A stretch of DNA of 56,798 nt. Origin: Phycisphaerales bacterium (GTDB taxonomy: Bacteria; Planctomycetota; Phycisphaerae; UBA1845). Each line of letters begins with the position of its first letter. The stretch's first letter is position 1. The stretch spans positions 1,521,212 through 1,578,009 of the forward strand of contig CP070691.1 of the NCBI GenBank assembly GCA_020353195.1. The letters are read 5' to 3'. The translations under genes were made by a program, and so were the position numbers. This document shows, piece after piece, positions 28,001-36,300 of the stretch. The notes beneath the pieces were generated by a model that did no database searches, had not been told where the DNA came from, and was given only the letters and a program-made list of their open reading frames with translations.

Positions 28001-28571
28001 TCAGCCGGAACCCTCCGTAGTAAGCGGTGGTCTCCACCTCGAAGTTGGCCCCGGGCAGGTTGGTCTGCCAGGCAATGGCGCCGTCGGACTTGTTGTAGGC
28101 GACCACGAACCCGCTGTCCGCGTCGATCGTGTTGCCCAACGCGTACACCCGCCCGGAGGTACCTCCGTCGCCGACGACCGGCGTGTCCGTCGCTCCGAGG
28201 CCGAGGTAGTGATTGCCGCCCGCCCCGTCGTTGCCCACCCAGCGGATGCTGCCGCTCGGGTCGACCGAGATCACCCGGGGCTCGTTCGACTTCCAGTAAA
28301 GGTTCCCTACCTCGTCGAACACGATCGAGGTCTTGCCGTAAGGCCGACCGATGCCCGCCGTCACCAGGTCGATCGTCCATGCGACCTCTGCTCCAAACGC
28401 CCAGTCGGCGGTGTTGAAGATCATCGAGGGATGATTGGACGACGACGAGCCGGAAAGATCCGCGTGAACCGTCCCCCATGGCTGGGCAACCTCGTCACCC
28501 GTGGCCACCGAGCTACACCACAAAGCGACCGCCAGGCCGCCCATCAACCATGCAAACCGTACCGTCCTCAC
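25026..28571 (-). CDS. Secreted propeller exoprotein with dockerin-like tail
   Basis: A 1181-residue exported protein. After a signal peptide (to about residue 25) come a PQQ-like beta-propeller (about 40-480, e.g. DEVGNLYWKSNEPRVISVDP), a concanavalin-like segment (about 490-670), calcium-type linkers (DCNSNGVPDSQDIAGGTSDD, DCNANNVPDECDIADGT, about 754-800), a 200-residue module ending in RIRFRGTDW (about 994), an Ig-like domain, and a paired EF-hand tail (GDAEGDMDVDLADFSLFQQC, VNDGDVDLANDY). It starts with GTG after AAGGAGGTGG and follows a pseudopilin gene by 102 bases. It is paralogous to the gene at 33349. No catalytic residues were identified; polymer or surface binding is inferred. Confidence 0.85.
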   Translation of the reverse strand: MRTVRFAWLMGGLAVALWCSSVATGDEVAQPWGTVHADLSGSSSSNHPSMIFNTADWAFGAEVAWTIDLVTAGIGRPYGKTSIVFDEVGNLYWKSNEPRVISVDPSGSIRWVGNDGAGGNHYLGLGATDTPVVGDGGTSGRVYALGNTIDADSGFVVAYNKSDGAIAWQTNLPGANFEVETTAYYGGFRLTPVLYNGKLYIMGMWKYPGTLYLYQVDSATGVLDWSAPINNNPLPYPEPGVKYGTYSQQMTLIPDVFGAGKHGLYFNRDRESSANDGNSNMYCIEIDTGLSTASLKWQGFGGYADRSHVNYLPDVGRVCTATWTDWGASFYCWDLDGANPVEYLNTVIQADPTAWNAGQLTSSGHGYYDVVCADFDGNDVLAGGFSGQVVRYKDIDVGTNGPADDKYYQLEWFWGEPRAIGGLYQDSEGNSIFVSGSNSRAECDTYPPGTPGGCVGETGYEAHVFAADLTNAPELLDCTLVDDGAAYIDNFTITGGPTAGSQTTILDVAGFESYPLGDITTNANPGGTGTVLWDPDMSGSANGPVQVVDDPNAINGHVLKLDAYQGCYDYQGISARVNTTTDNVVIVSWDQYREDLWDNLYMDEDPARDGWYAIQWDIQEGITPSGFDEPFIDLTAGQWQHVEYKFDFVLWEVTVTIDASSNGVGFLDPYSDPANINGFAWNLEGGEYTMSPAAQTIPIFQYNTGSVYDHSYTLRGGPLLGPTVGEAEQHIYYFKTPRQELGNPYLVALRGIGQLIDCNSNGVPDSQDIAGGTSDDCNANNVPDECDIADGTSQDTNVNGVPDECEDLEGPVAEVVASYKVHGTAPGDSLTIEMDQQINLDPGSDPQYDAIYAISDGTITFVADPDGWTRMNLTGGGYFYGPEVDLVLAGYGPIAVAGGGTIEFDARYYNDPTTNSNPYADAPIFVEAYSADGYRDYSMVYQTGGTDIGWYCAPLAQYPSWVHVIIDVDDMLGDPNCDGTPDVVDVGDFDPTAVTRIRFRGTDWYGSGDDFLDIKNLVINTDPYPNNLGIEVYPSSTESRQAGPTEVVVEFDEDVYGVGGASIDDVTVSSGSVTNITTNGNELTIELTGTTDGQMLTIGFPGIKDELGNVSTDSVTFGVLLGDAEGDMDVDLADFSLFQQCFTAVIPVGAECASSDFVNDGDVDLANDYEVFEPAMTGPSP

Positions 28572-28673
28572 AGCCCACCTCCTTCAGTTAGAAGTGATCC
28601 ATGCCCAAGCGCTCATGCCAAATGCAAACAACCTGATGAGAATGGGGGGAACGCTCCTCTCCCCACTCCCTGC

Positions 28674-29651
28674 CTAGTTCCTGTGGCGCGTCCAACCCTT
28701 GTGCTTGTAAAGCGACGCCGGCCACGTGTCGTTCACCGTGTATGTCACCGGATCCAACTCGGCCGGCCATTCATAATCACCCAGCGGATACTGGTTCTTC
28801 CCCTCCGTGAACGCCTCCTCATCAATCGTGATGCGGTTGTGAGGGCTGTCATACCCGATGTTCGTGTGCTCCCGCTGCCGCCAGAAGAACGCGTGCGTGG
28901 TGCGCAATCCTCGCACGCTCCCGTCCGTATACTGGTCGCCCATGTTCAGGTGGAGCGTTCGCACGCTGCCGTCACGAAACAGAAAGCCGGCCGACGGCTT
29001 CGTCTTCGTACCATGCCGCCAACCCACCGTATTCGAGCCCCAGTACGGATCGTCATACCTGTTGGCCCGCAGACCCTGGGCCGTGAAACCGTGCATCCAG
29101 CACCACCACCCGTCTGAGGCCAGAACGCGACTGCTGGGGAACTTGTCGCGCTCGTAATCCATCATCTCGGTCTTCCCGCCGTACGACGCCAGCGGGACGG
29201 CGATCCCGTAGCTGTAGTCGACTCCCGGAAAGTCAGGCCCCCGTAAGGAAACCGGGTAGTCGAAGCCCCACGCGGTACCGCGGGCGATGTTCATCGGGTC
29301 CGGTTTCTCGTCGCATGGGCAGTACCCCAACTCGAAATTCCCGATGTACTTCTTGGCGAACAGTACGTCGATCCAGGTCGCCATCCGGCTGAAATGCCGG
29401 TACTGGGGATCGTGGCAAACCGATCCGTCGTCCCACGCGGGATACGCGGTGAACTCCTCGAAACCGTATTGCAGCCCCAGCCCGATCTGATGCAGCCCCG
29501 ACGCGCATTTCGCCAGCTTCGCCTGCTCCCGCGCTTTGCGAAGCGAAGGCAGCAGAATGGAAATCAGCAGCGCGATGATCGAGACCACGACCAGCAGCTC
29601 GATCAGCGTAAACGCCGCCCTTCGGGGATCACGGTGAAGAACACGTTTCAT
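28674..29651 (-). CDS. Pseudopilin linked to exoprotein gene
   Basis: A 325-residue pseudopilin. [20 protein letters not shown] gives the prepilin peptidase site (Ala at -1, Phe +1, Glu +5) and helix. The C-terminal domain is homologous over its length to that of the pseudopilin at 47166: [57 protein letters not shown] and [12 protein letters not shown]. That domain includes cysteines in GYCPCDEK that could bind metal. It sits between the zinc-ribbon gene (20 bases upstream) and the propeller exoprotein gene (102 bases downstream), one operon by spacing. It may form part of a substrate-specific pseudopilus. Confidence 0.9.
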   Translation of the reverse strand: MKRVLHRDPRRAAFTLIELLVVVSIIALLISILLPSLRKAREQAKLAKCASGLHQIGLGLQYGFEEFTAYPAWDDGSVCHDPQYRHFSRMATWIDVLFAKKYIGNFELGYCPCDEKPDPMNIARGTAWGFDYPVSLRGPDFPGVDYSYGIAVPLASYGGKTEMMDYERDKFPSSRVLASDGWWCWMHGFTAQGLRANRYDDPYWGSNTVGWRHGTKTKPSAGFLFRDGSVRTLHLNMGDQYTDGSVRGLRTTHAFFWRQREHTNIGYDSPHNRITIDEEAFTEGKNQYPLGDYEWPAELDPVTYTVNDTWPASLYKHKGWTRHRN

Positions 29652-29671
29652 GGCGCCACCCTCTCAGAGTC

Positions 29672-30025
29672 TCAGTCGTCCATCCGAACTGCACCCGTTG
29701 CCCGACTCTTGCACTTGGGACAGGGTGCGATCATCGGCTGCCGCGGGGGATCACCCTCCAGCGCGGGCAGGAAAATCTCTTCGCACTCGCGGCACTGCCG
29801 AAGCTGCCACGCCTCCTGCTTGCCACAATTGGGGCACGCATGGGGCGGCCTGTCCGTCACTTCCAAGTTTGCCTTGAACTGATGATTGCACGCCATGCAC
29901 TGCAGCATGGCGTTGTAGTCGGTCCGGCTGGTTACGTGCCCGCCCTCGTCCGATCGCACGACGTACAACACCACCGCCAGGATCAGAATCACGACAGCCA
30001 CGCCGATTTTGGTGGTATTGCTCAC
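29672..30025 (-). CDS. Membrane-anchored double zinc-ribbon protein
   Basis: A 117-residue protein with an N-terminal membrane helix (IGVAVVILILAVVLYVV, about residues 7-23) followed by four CxxC knuckles: QCMAC, ACPNC, QCREC and PCPKC, enough for two zinc ribbons. I chose GTG 30025 because GGAG lies 9 bases upstream; the GTG at 30034 would abut that site. The next gene, 20 bases downstream, is a pseudopilin. The arrangement repeats the pair at 13389-14940. Function unknown. Confidence 0.75.
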   Translation of the reverse strand: MSNTTKIGVAVVILILAVVLYVVRSDEGGHVTSRTDYNAMLQCMACNHQFKANLEVTDRPPHACPNCGKQEAWQLRQCRECEEIFLPALEGDPPRQPMIAPCPKCKSRATGAVRMDD

Positions 30026-30034
30026 GCCGCCCAC

Positions 30035-30398
30035 TCCGTTAGACAGACACGTGTTTGCACATCGCTACGAACGTATGAGAGCATCACCGGCCCATGTTCG
30101 ATACGCGTTGCATCAGAATATAAGGGCACCGCCCTATAGGCAACTGCTAATATACGATTCTATCGGCGACCGCCGGTCAACGCAAGACAAACCAGGCCTC
30201 CACATGGTAACCCGGCGTATGATCTTGTTGCACCTCCTGTACCTGGACGCCAAGACGATTTCCACTCATAAGCGCCTTTTTGCACTCTCACTGATATCGC
30301 CCGCCGGTGCCTCTCCCCGCTCGCGCACATGCCGACTCGCAATTTGCCCGCCGGCACGGACACATTCTCTCCCAGAGGCTCGACGCCCCTTGGCGGGA
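30035..30398. other. Non-coding gap with possible promoter for zinc-ribbon operon
   Basis: Upstream of the minus-strand zinc-ribbon/pseudopilin/exoprotein operon. An AT-rich stretch on the minus strand has TTGCCT and TATATT only 15 bases apart, and a TTGACC with a too-distant TATATT, so a promoter is likely but its hexamers are not settled. No coding frame is convincing. Confidence 0.4.
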
Positions 30399-30432
30399 CC
30401 CCGCTCGGGGAGGCTGCCTGCCCCGAGCGGGG
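30399..30432 (-). terminator. 12-bp perfect hairpin after the 30473 gene
   Basis: CCCCGCTCGGGG (30399-30410) and CCCCGAGCGGGG (30421-30432) pair perfectly around a 10-base loop, 41 bases after the stop of the exoprotein gene. There is no T-run on the minus strand, so it could instead be an mRNA-stabilising hairpin. Each arm is itself nearly palindromic. Confidence 0.5.
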
Positions 30433-30472
30433 ATACCCTGTCAAGCTCACTTACGTCATCCGAGCAGCCGCC

Positions 30473-32617
30473 TTAGGGCTGCGTCATCCCGCCGATCGGC
30501 TGCATCTCGATCGGCTGGGCCGGGGCGCCCTGGATCACCTGGACCCCCGGGTTGAGGAAGACCGCTTTGGCCTCCATCGCCTCGCCGACGACCTCGAAGT
30601 CAATCGTGGTCTGGCCACGGGCCTGGGGCTCGCCGTCGACCTCCCAACGCGCGAACCGAACACCCTCAGCCATCCGCGGCGCGGTCAGCGTGATCACGGA
30701 CGTCTGCGGGTAGCTCCGCTGGAAGTCGGCGAACCCGCCGTCGTCCAGCTGGAGGTCCAGTGGATACGCGTCGATCCACACGTCCGGTATGGTCGAGGAG
30801 ACCGCGACCAGTCCGGGCGGCGTGCCCGGCGGCACCAGGCGGATCCAATCGCCCGCCGTCGTGAACGGAGTCCCGTCAAGCAGCGTGCCGCTGACGACCA
30901 GTTCCACCAGCGCGCCCGGAGGCAGCGTGCCCAGCTCGAGAACGGGCGTGACCACCTCGCTCTGGAAGTACATCAACAGGTCGATGATGCTGTCCCCCTC
31001 GAGCTCGTGACAGGACTCGCCGTAGTACGGCGTAGCCGCGTCGTACAAGAAGGTGTGCGGTCCCGGAGGCCCTTCATGCGGAGCCACCTCGCCGCCGATG
31101 CCGTCGGCCCGCGAGAGGCGGAGCGACGCGATATCGACCATCGCCGGGTCGAAGGAGTCCGACCCGCACACCGCGGCATGCAGGACGCCACGGCTCTTGC
31201 GGTTGAACGAGTTCGGGCACGAGCCGGGCTTGATGTCCAGCGCGGCGCACAGCGGACAGGGGTCGGCCGCCATGCCCGCACAGAGCTCGATCGAAGCGTC
31301 CGGCGCGACGCTGGCGGTGACGTCCGTCACGACTGACCCGTCCTCATTTGCGACACCGGCAAGGTACGACACTGCGGTAAAGGTCCCGTAGCGCAGTTCG
31401 ATGCACCCGGTGGCCTCATACAGCACGGCCTGGGCAGTGTTTGCGCCCACGGGGCCCCACTCCGGAACGCCGGTCCACTGAACGATGAACCGCCGGTTCG
31501 GCTCGGCACCCAACGTCTGGTGTTGGACCATACCACCCGCTGTGGGGTCCAAGTCGCATGCGAGGACCCAAATCGAGTTGGGCTCGTCGAGCGGCCAGCC
31601 GCCCATATTGCCGCCAAAGGTCAGGTACCCGTTCGAAATGACGCCGATCTCGGTCTTGTCACTGCCATAGTAGTTGAACGTGAAGCCGATGGGCACGACG
31701 ATTCCGGCATCATCGCCCAGAGCCAGCGGGGTGCCTGTCTCGGAGATGTCTTCGAACGCGCCCCCTGGACCCTCGCTATACAGGATGTAACCGCATTGCG
31801 TGCCCATTCCCTGGAACGAGCCGCCTGCCAGTGCGCAGCAGGCCTCCGAGGTGTCAATACAGGTGCTGACGCCGGCCTCACAGAAGCAGCAGGCACCAAG
31901 CGCCTCACCACAATCGGTGCCGTCACCAAGGTAGGTGCCACCTCCGGCAATGCAGTCGTCTTCGCTGGTTACCGCACATCCGTCCGGCAGACAGCAGCCG
32001 CCTACCGGGATCGCCGTGATGACCAGGTTCCTGACGTCCTTCCAATCGGTCTCGGGCAGCGTGGTATACCAGTCGGTCCCACGGAACCTGATCCTGTTAA
32101 TCTGGCTCGCGTCGAACTCCACATTGTAAGGCCACTCACCGGGCTGCGTGAAGTCAATCACGTGGTCAACGTGGAACCAGGCCGGATACTGCGGGTCGCA
32201 CGGACCCCATTCGCAGTTCGTCTGGTACAGCATCGTCAGCCCGTAGTAGTAGTTGCTCGTGTCCCTGAAGTACACGAAGCAGTTGGCATCGCCGTACGGA
32301 TTCGTGTTGAAGATCGGATCATTGTAGACACGAACGTCGAACTCGATCCGGTACAGCGTCGAAGGCGCCCCCAGGTCGAGCACGGTCCCGATGTGGTTCT
32401 CGGGATATACGTCAGGGCCGTAATAGTACCCTTGCGTGAGCAGCTTGCGGGTGAACCCGCCCAGTCCGTCCGGATCCGGCTCGAACGAATTGAAGTTCTG
32501 GATCGTATCACCGCCGGCGCCGGTGATCTGCTGGTCCATCGCGAGCTCGTAAACCACTTGGCCGGACGCCACTACAGCCATACACAGCACAGCTACCGAT
32601 GCAATTGCTACCTTCAT
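30473..32617 (-). CDS. Secreted multidomain exoprotein without dockerin tail
   Basis: A 714-residue exported protein. The signal peptide is MKVAIASVAVLCMAVVASG. Residues 20-215 are the shared module (YYYGPDVYPENHIGTV, VYNDPIFNTNPYGDANCFVY, NRIRFRGTDWY at about 174). Next come cysteine-rich planctomycete repeats (GGCCLPDGCAV, GACCFCEAG), a nidogen-like region (NGYLTFGGNMGGWPLDEPN, QAVLYEATGCIELRYGTF), and ALDIKPGSCPNSFN with GVLHAAVCGSDSFD near residue 460, known from other secreted bacterial proteins. The C-terminus is Pro/Gln-rich with no EF-hand pair. The ATG at 32617 follows AGGAGGAAAGGAT. Binding rather than catalysis is the likelier role. Confidence 0.82.
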   Translation of the reverse strand: MKVAIASVAVLCMAVVASGQVVYELAMDQQITGAGGDTIQNFNSFEPDPDGLGGFTRKLLTQGYYYGPDVYPENHIGTVLDLGAPSTLYRIEFDVRVYNDPIFNTNPYGDANCFVYFRDTSNYYYGLTMLYQTNCEWGPCDPQYPAWFHVDHVIDFTQPGEWPYNVEFDASQINRIRFRGTDWYTTLPETDWKDVRNLVITAIPVGGCCLPDGCAVTSEDDCIAGGGTYLGDGTDCGEALGACCFCEAGVSTCIDTSEACCALAGGSFQGMGTQCGYILYSEGPGGAFEDISETGTPLALGDDAGIVVPIGFTFNYYGSDKTEIGVISNGYLTFGGNMGGWPLDEPNSIWVLACDLDPTAGGMVQHQTLGAEPNRRFIVQWTGVPEWGPVGANTAQAVLYEATGCIELRYGTFTAVSYLAGVANEDGSVVTDVTASVAPDASIELCAGMAADPCPLCAALDIKPGSCPNSFNRKSRGVLHAAVCGSDSFDPAMVDIASLRLSRADGIGGEVAPHEGPPGPHTFLYDAATPYYGESCHELEGDSIIDLLMYFQSEVVTPVLELGTLPPGALVELVVSGTLLDGTPFTTAGDWIRLVPPGTPPGLVAVSSTIPDVWIDAYPLDLQLDDGGFADFQRSYPQTSVITLTAPRMAEGVRFARWEVDGEPQARGQTTIDFEVVGEAMEAKAVFLNPGVQVIQGAPAQPIEMQPIGGMTQP

Positions 32618-32705
32618 ATCCTTTCCTCCTGTACGAGTAGAGCCTGGAACACTCTTGCCCTGGACGCACTCGTGCGCCCACGAATACCCGGTTTTGCGAA
32701 CCCCA

Positions 32706-32723
32706 TCAGGCCGCTGTAACCAT
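32706..32723 (-). promoter_or_regulatory. Five-codon upstream ORF with strong ribosome site
   Basis: On the minus strand, GGAAGGAGGAG is followed by ATG GTT ACA GCG GCC TGA, about 90 bases before the exoprotein start at 32617. The ribosome site is as good as that of the gene itself. It may be a leader peptide or a chance occurrence. Confidence 0.3.
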
Positions 32724-32859
32724 CTCCTCCTTCCATAAACTCGGCCCTGTTGCTGAGGAACGCTTCCGACACCCTTCGTCGATCTCCGCACCGGCTCAGT
32801 CAAGATGCGAACTGTCCGCTGCGCCTCGGCGACATGGACGTGACGCTCGATCCCAAACG

Positions 32860-32907
32860 AAAAAAGAGAGCGCGCCCTACCCGCTTGGGTTCGACACCCT
32901 CTCTCTT
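32860..32907 (-). terminator. Intrinsic terminator or attenuator upstream of 32617 gene
   Basis: On the minus strand AAGAGAG (32907-32901) pairs with CTCTCTT (32870-32864), with an inner ACCC/GGGT stem, and the descending arm runs into six T's (32865-32860). It lies between the previous gene's terminator (33229-33260) and the exoprotein start, downstream of a candidate promoter at about 33000, so it would sit in that gene's leader. Confidence 0.45.
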
Positions 32908-32964
32908 CGCACGGCTGTTTCCTGGCGAAGGTGCCAAGGTTAACCCCCAGGACACCCTGCTCCC

Positions 32965-33015
32965 ATTCCTATTTACGCATGGTAACCGATGCGAAATAAG
33001 GATTCAAGCTTATTT
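32965..33015 (-). promoter_or_regulatory. Palindrome with two mutually exclusive hairpins and promoter
   Basis: Arms 32965-32980 and 32989-33004 form an imperfect palindrome around GGTAACCG (CGCAT/ATGCG plus CCTATTT/AAATAAGG). The segment AAATAAG (32994-33000) can alternatively pair with CTTATTT (33009-33015). On the minus strand TTGAAT and TACCAT lie 17 bases apart across this region, a plausible promoter for the gene at 32617. It could be an operator or an RNA switch. Confidence 0.45.
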
Positions 33016-33228
33016 GTGTCCCGGGCTTCGCTTGGCAGCCCGAGCGCGCCGATAACCCGCACTCGCGCCTCAACCCCGGCCCGATTCAGAAGTTATCGCG
33101 ATCACGACACGTCTGTGGACCCCGCCGCCCGGATGGCCGCCACCTGCGACCGGACCGCCGGCGGGCCGCGGCCAGACAGGTGCCCCGTCGCGAGCTGATC
33201 CGGGCACCGTGGGAGGATCGCAGAAGCA

Positions 33229-33260
33229 AGCCGGGCCGCCCCCGTGGGGACGACCCGGCT
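33229..33260 (-). terminator. GC-rich hairpin terminator of the 33349 gene
   Basis: AGCCGGG...CCCGGCT hairpin, 89 bases after the stop of the exoprotein gene. The two mismatched positions (236/253 and 239/250) are C-A as read on the plus strand but become G-U pairs in the minus-strand transcript, so the hairpin fits minus-strand RNA. It resembles the hairpin at 24923-24946 after the paralogous gene. Confidence 0.6.
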
Positions 33261-33348
33261 GTAAATGACTGCCTTCACTGTCGTTAGCGTGTGCGTCGCC
33301 GTCGTCAGCCGAAAACGCCGCCGACGCCGGAATCACACGCGATCGTTG

Positions 33349-36300
33349 CTACATCGGGCCGCCGGCTTCCAGCGCCGGCACGAAGGCCGGAATGTCACCC
33401 GCGTCAATCGCGAAGCTCGGGAGGAAATCGCTGCGGGTGCACGGTCCGCCGTCGTACGGGCCGGCGCACTGCTGGTACTCAGCGAAGTCGGCAAGGTCGC
33501 AGTCGTGGTCGCCGTCGGCGTCGCCGACCCTGATCACGAATTCGCAGTTATCGTCACCGACGAGCCCCAGCCCGGTCACGTCGGTCACGCCGGTCACCGT
33601 CGCGGTGTAGGTGCCGTCGGCTAGGGCCGGCGACAGGGTCGCCGTAACGAACCTTCCGTCCACCGAGAGCGGCGGCGTGTGCGGACCGCCGGGGCCCGTA
33701 ATGACAACCGAACCGGGCGGAGCGATGACGTCCTCGCTGAACTCGATCTCCAGCACGGTTTCCGCCAGGAGACGAGGCTCGCTGGTGGCCGCCGGGCCCA
33801 CAGCCGTGGGTGACAGCGTGATCCTGCCCTGGAGCGGGTGCTCGACGATCTTCATGTTCTTGAAGTCGACGAAGTCGTCGCCGGTGGCGTCCCAGTCGGT
33901 CCCGTAGAACCGCATCCGGTTCACGCGCGTCGGATCGAAGGCGCCGGTATCCGTCCCCGTCGCAACGTCGATGACGACTCTCGTCCAGGTCGGATACGGC
34001 GGGTCGCCCCAAGGTAGCTGCGTCGCGTAGACGATGCTGTAGTCCCGGTTCCCCGCGTAATTCGGGTACGTTCCGGTCCCGTCATCCTCATAGGTGTACA
34101 GGCGGACGAAGACCGGCGCGTCGCTGTAGGGGTGCGGGTTCGTGACCGGGTCCTGGAAGAACCGGGTCTCGAACTCGAACGTGGTCCCGGGCCGGGTCAC
34201 GTCGATGTAGTCGTTCGCCTGTCCGGCAAGGTAGTAGTCCACGAAGTTGTACCACCAGCTGCCGGCACCGCCGCCGTCGAGCCAATGGCGCAGGTACCCT
34301 TCAGGCTCGTCGCTCCTGAACTCGAGCGTGTCGGGAGGGACGCTATACGGGTCGTAGATCGCGTCGCCGCTCGGCGACTGCGCAGTCGTACGCCCGATGT
34401 TGATCTGGGTGTCCATGGGGATGTCGATCAGATCGATCGGGACACCGTGGTCGGCCGTGCTCGTCCAAGCCAGGATTTCCGGCGGGAAGTTGTTCTGGAT
34501 CGCGACGAGCTTGTGCGGCAGGGGGTACTCGAAGTAGTACGCCCGCTGGATGCCGTCCGGCTGCTTCGGGCCGAGGGTCGGACCGGCGACCGTCGTGAAC
34601 GCGTTGTTGGCGTCGATCCCCGTGTCATACTCGAATAGCGGCGTGGTCTTGATCGCTGGGTTCTCAGTACCGGGCGTCCCGCTGATCTCCATCTGGAAAC
34701 CGGCAAAGACCGCATCGCTTGTGCCGTCCGGGAGGTGGTAAACCAGGGTTGCCGGAGCGCTCGTATCCACCCCGTTGGACACGGTGATCGTCTTGGCCGT
34801 CAAGTCGAACGTGTACGTGAGGGTCTGCCACTGGCCGGCGGCAATGGGAACGTTTTCCACTCCGTCCTTCTTGGCCGTAGCGGTCCCTACCGATTCCGGC
34901 TGGGCCGCCCACCACGAGTCATCCCAGTACCCAGTGGGGGCCTCGTAATCCGAGTATCCGACGTCATCGCCGAGGTCGGGCCGGTACTGGTCCCACTGCA
35001 GCACGATCGTACCGTTGGAGTTGGCAATGCCTTCCTGGTTGAGGATGTGATCAAACACCGCTTGGATGGACTCGAAGGATCCGCTGAAGCCGCAGCCGCC
35101 GGCCGCGTCAATGGCCAGCACCTTTCCGTGGCCAGTGCCCAGCACCGGAATCGTGGTCGAGTCGATGATGTTGGACGAAGAGGCTCCGTTACGCAGCACG
35201 AGCTGCCAGGTCGCAGCCACGGTCCCCAGACCGGCGGGGTTACTCTGCCCGACGATGGGCCCAAGGGAGTACGCTTCGAACCCGCCCACGTCGAAGGCGG
35301 TCGTGCCGTTGGTCGTGATGGTCAAGTTGTCTAAATAGATCGGGGCGTCATCCAGGGCTGCGCAACTGTTGAGCAACGTGCCGTTAGTCACGTCCACCGC
35401 GATCACCCGAGCCGTATAACTCGGCCCCAGATCGGTCCGGCTGTTGGTCCCCGTAAGATAGATGCTGTTGTTGCTATTATCCTGGAACAGCCCGCCGAAG
35501 ACACGCGATTCACCGAACCATCCCGTCGTGGCGTAGATACCGTTGGTAATGCTGCCGCCCCCGGCGTCGTGATAGCGGGCGATGGTCCCGTCGAACCCGC
35601 CGGCGATGACGTCGGTCCCGTTGAAGTCGAGCATCCCCACGTCGTAATAGCCGTGCCCCGTGAGTCCGAGGTAGTCGGTGACCCACCCGGTGACCGGGTG
35701 GAAAACGCTCAGCGTCCCGCCGAAGTCGTCCCACGTATGCGTGTAGAGCAGCCCGGTCGTCGCCGAGTAGATCATGTGGCTGCGAACATGGCCCCAACCG
35801 GGTCCGGCAATCATGCCCGCAAAGTCGGACCACGCATCGAACGCACCGGAACCGGGGACGATCCTGATCCCGTAGCACTCGTTCGTTGGATGACCGATGT
35901 TGAAGTACAACCCGTGCTGCCCGACGCCGAATGCGTCCTTCACGAGCGTCATCTGCCCGCCCGTGGGGTCCCACACGGCGTTCGTCGTCCCGATCGTCGT
36001 CTGGGTGATGATCGCACCGCTGGCCGAGTCCAGCTCATAGACCTCGGCCTGAAACGCAGCATTCGGGGAGCCGACGACCCAGAGCTTACCCTCGAACAGA
36101 ACCGGCGTCAGCTTGTACGGCTGGCCGACGAAGTTCGAGCCCGGCAGAATCGTCGCCCACTGGATCATCCCGTCGCTTTTGCGGTACGCGGCGGCGATCC
36201 CGTTGCCCAGCGTGTCCTGACCGATCCCGTAGACGCGCCCTGCGGCGCCGCCGTCGCCGACCACCGGCGTGGCGCTGTCGCCGTTGGGCACTCCCAGTAT

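Noticed and set aside
32618..33060. Cyclic-di-GMP or other known riboswitch in the exoprotein leader
   Set aside because: None of the conserved core bases of the known classes could be matched.
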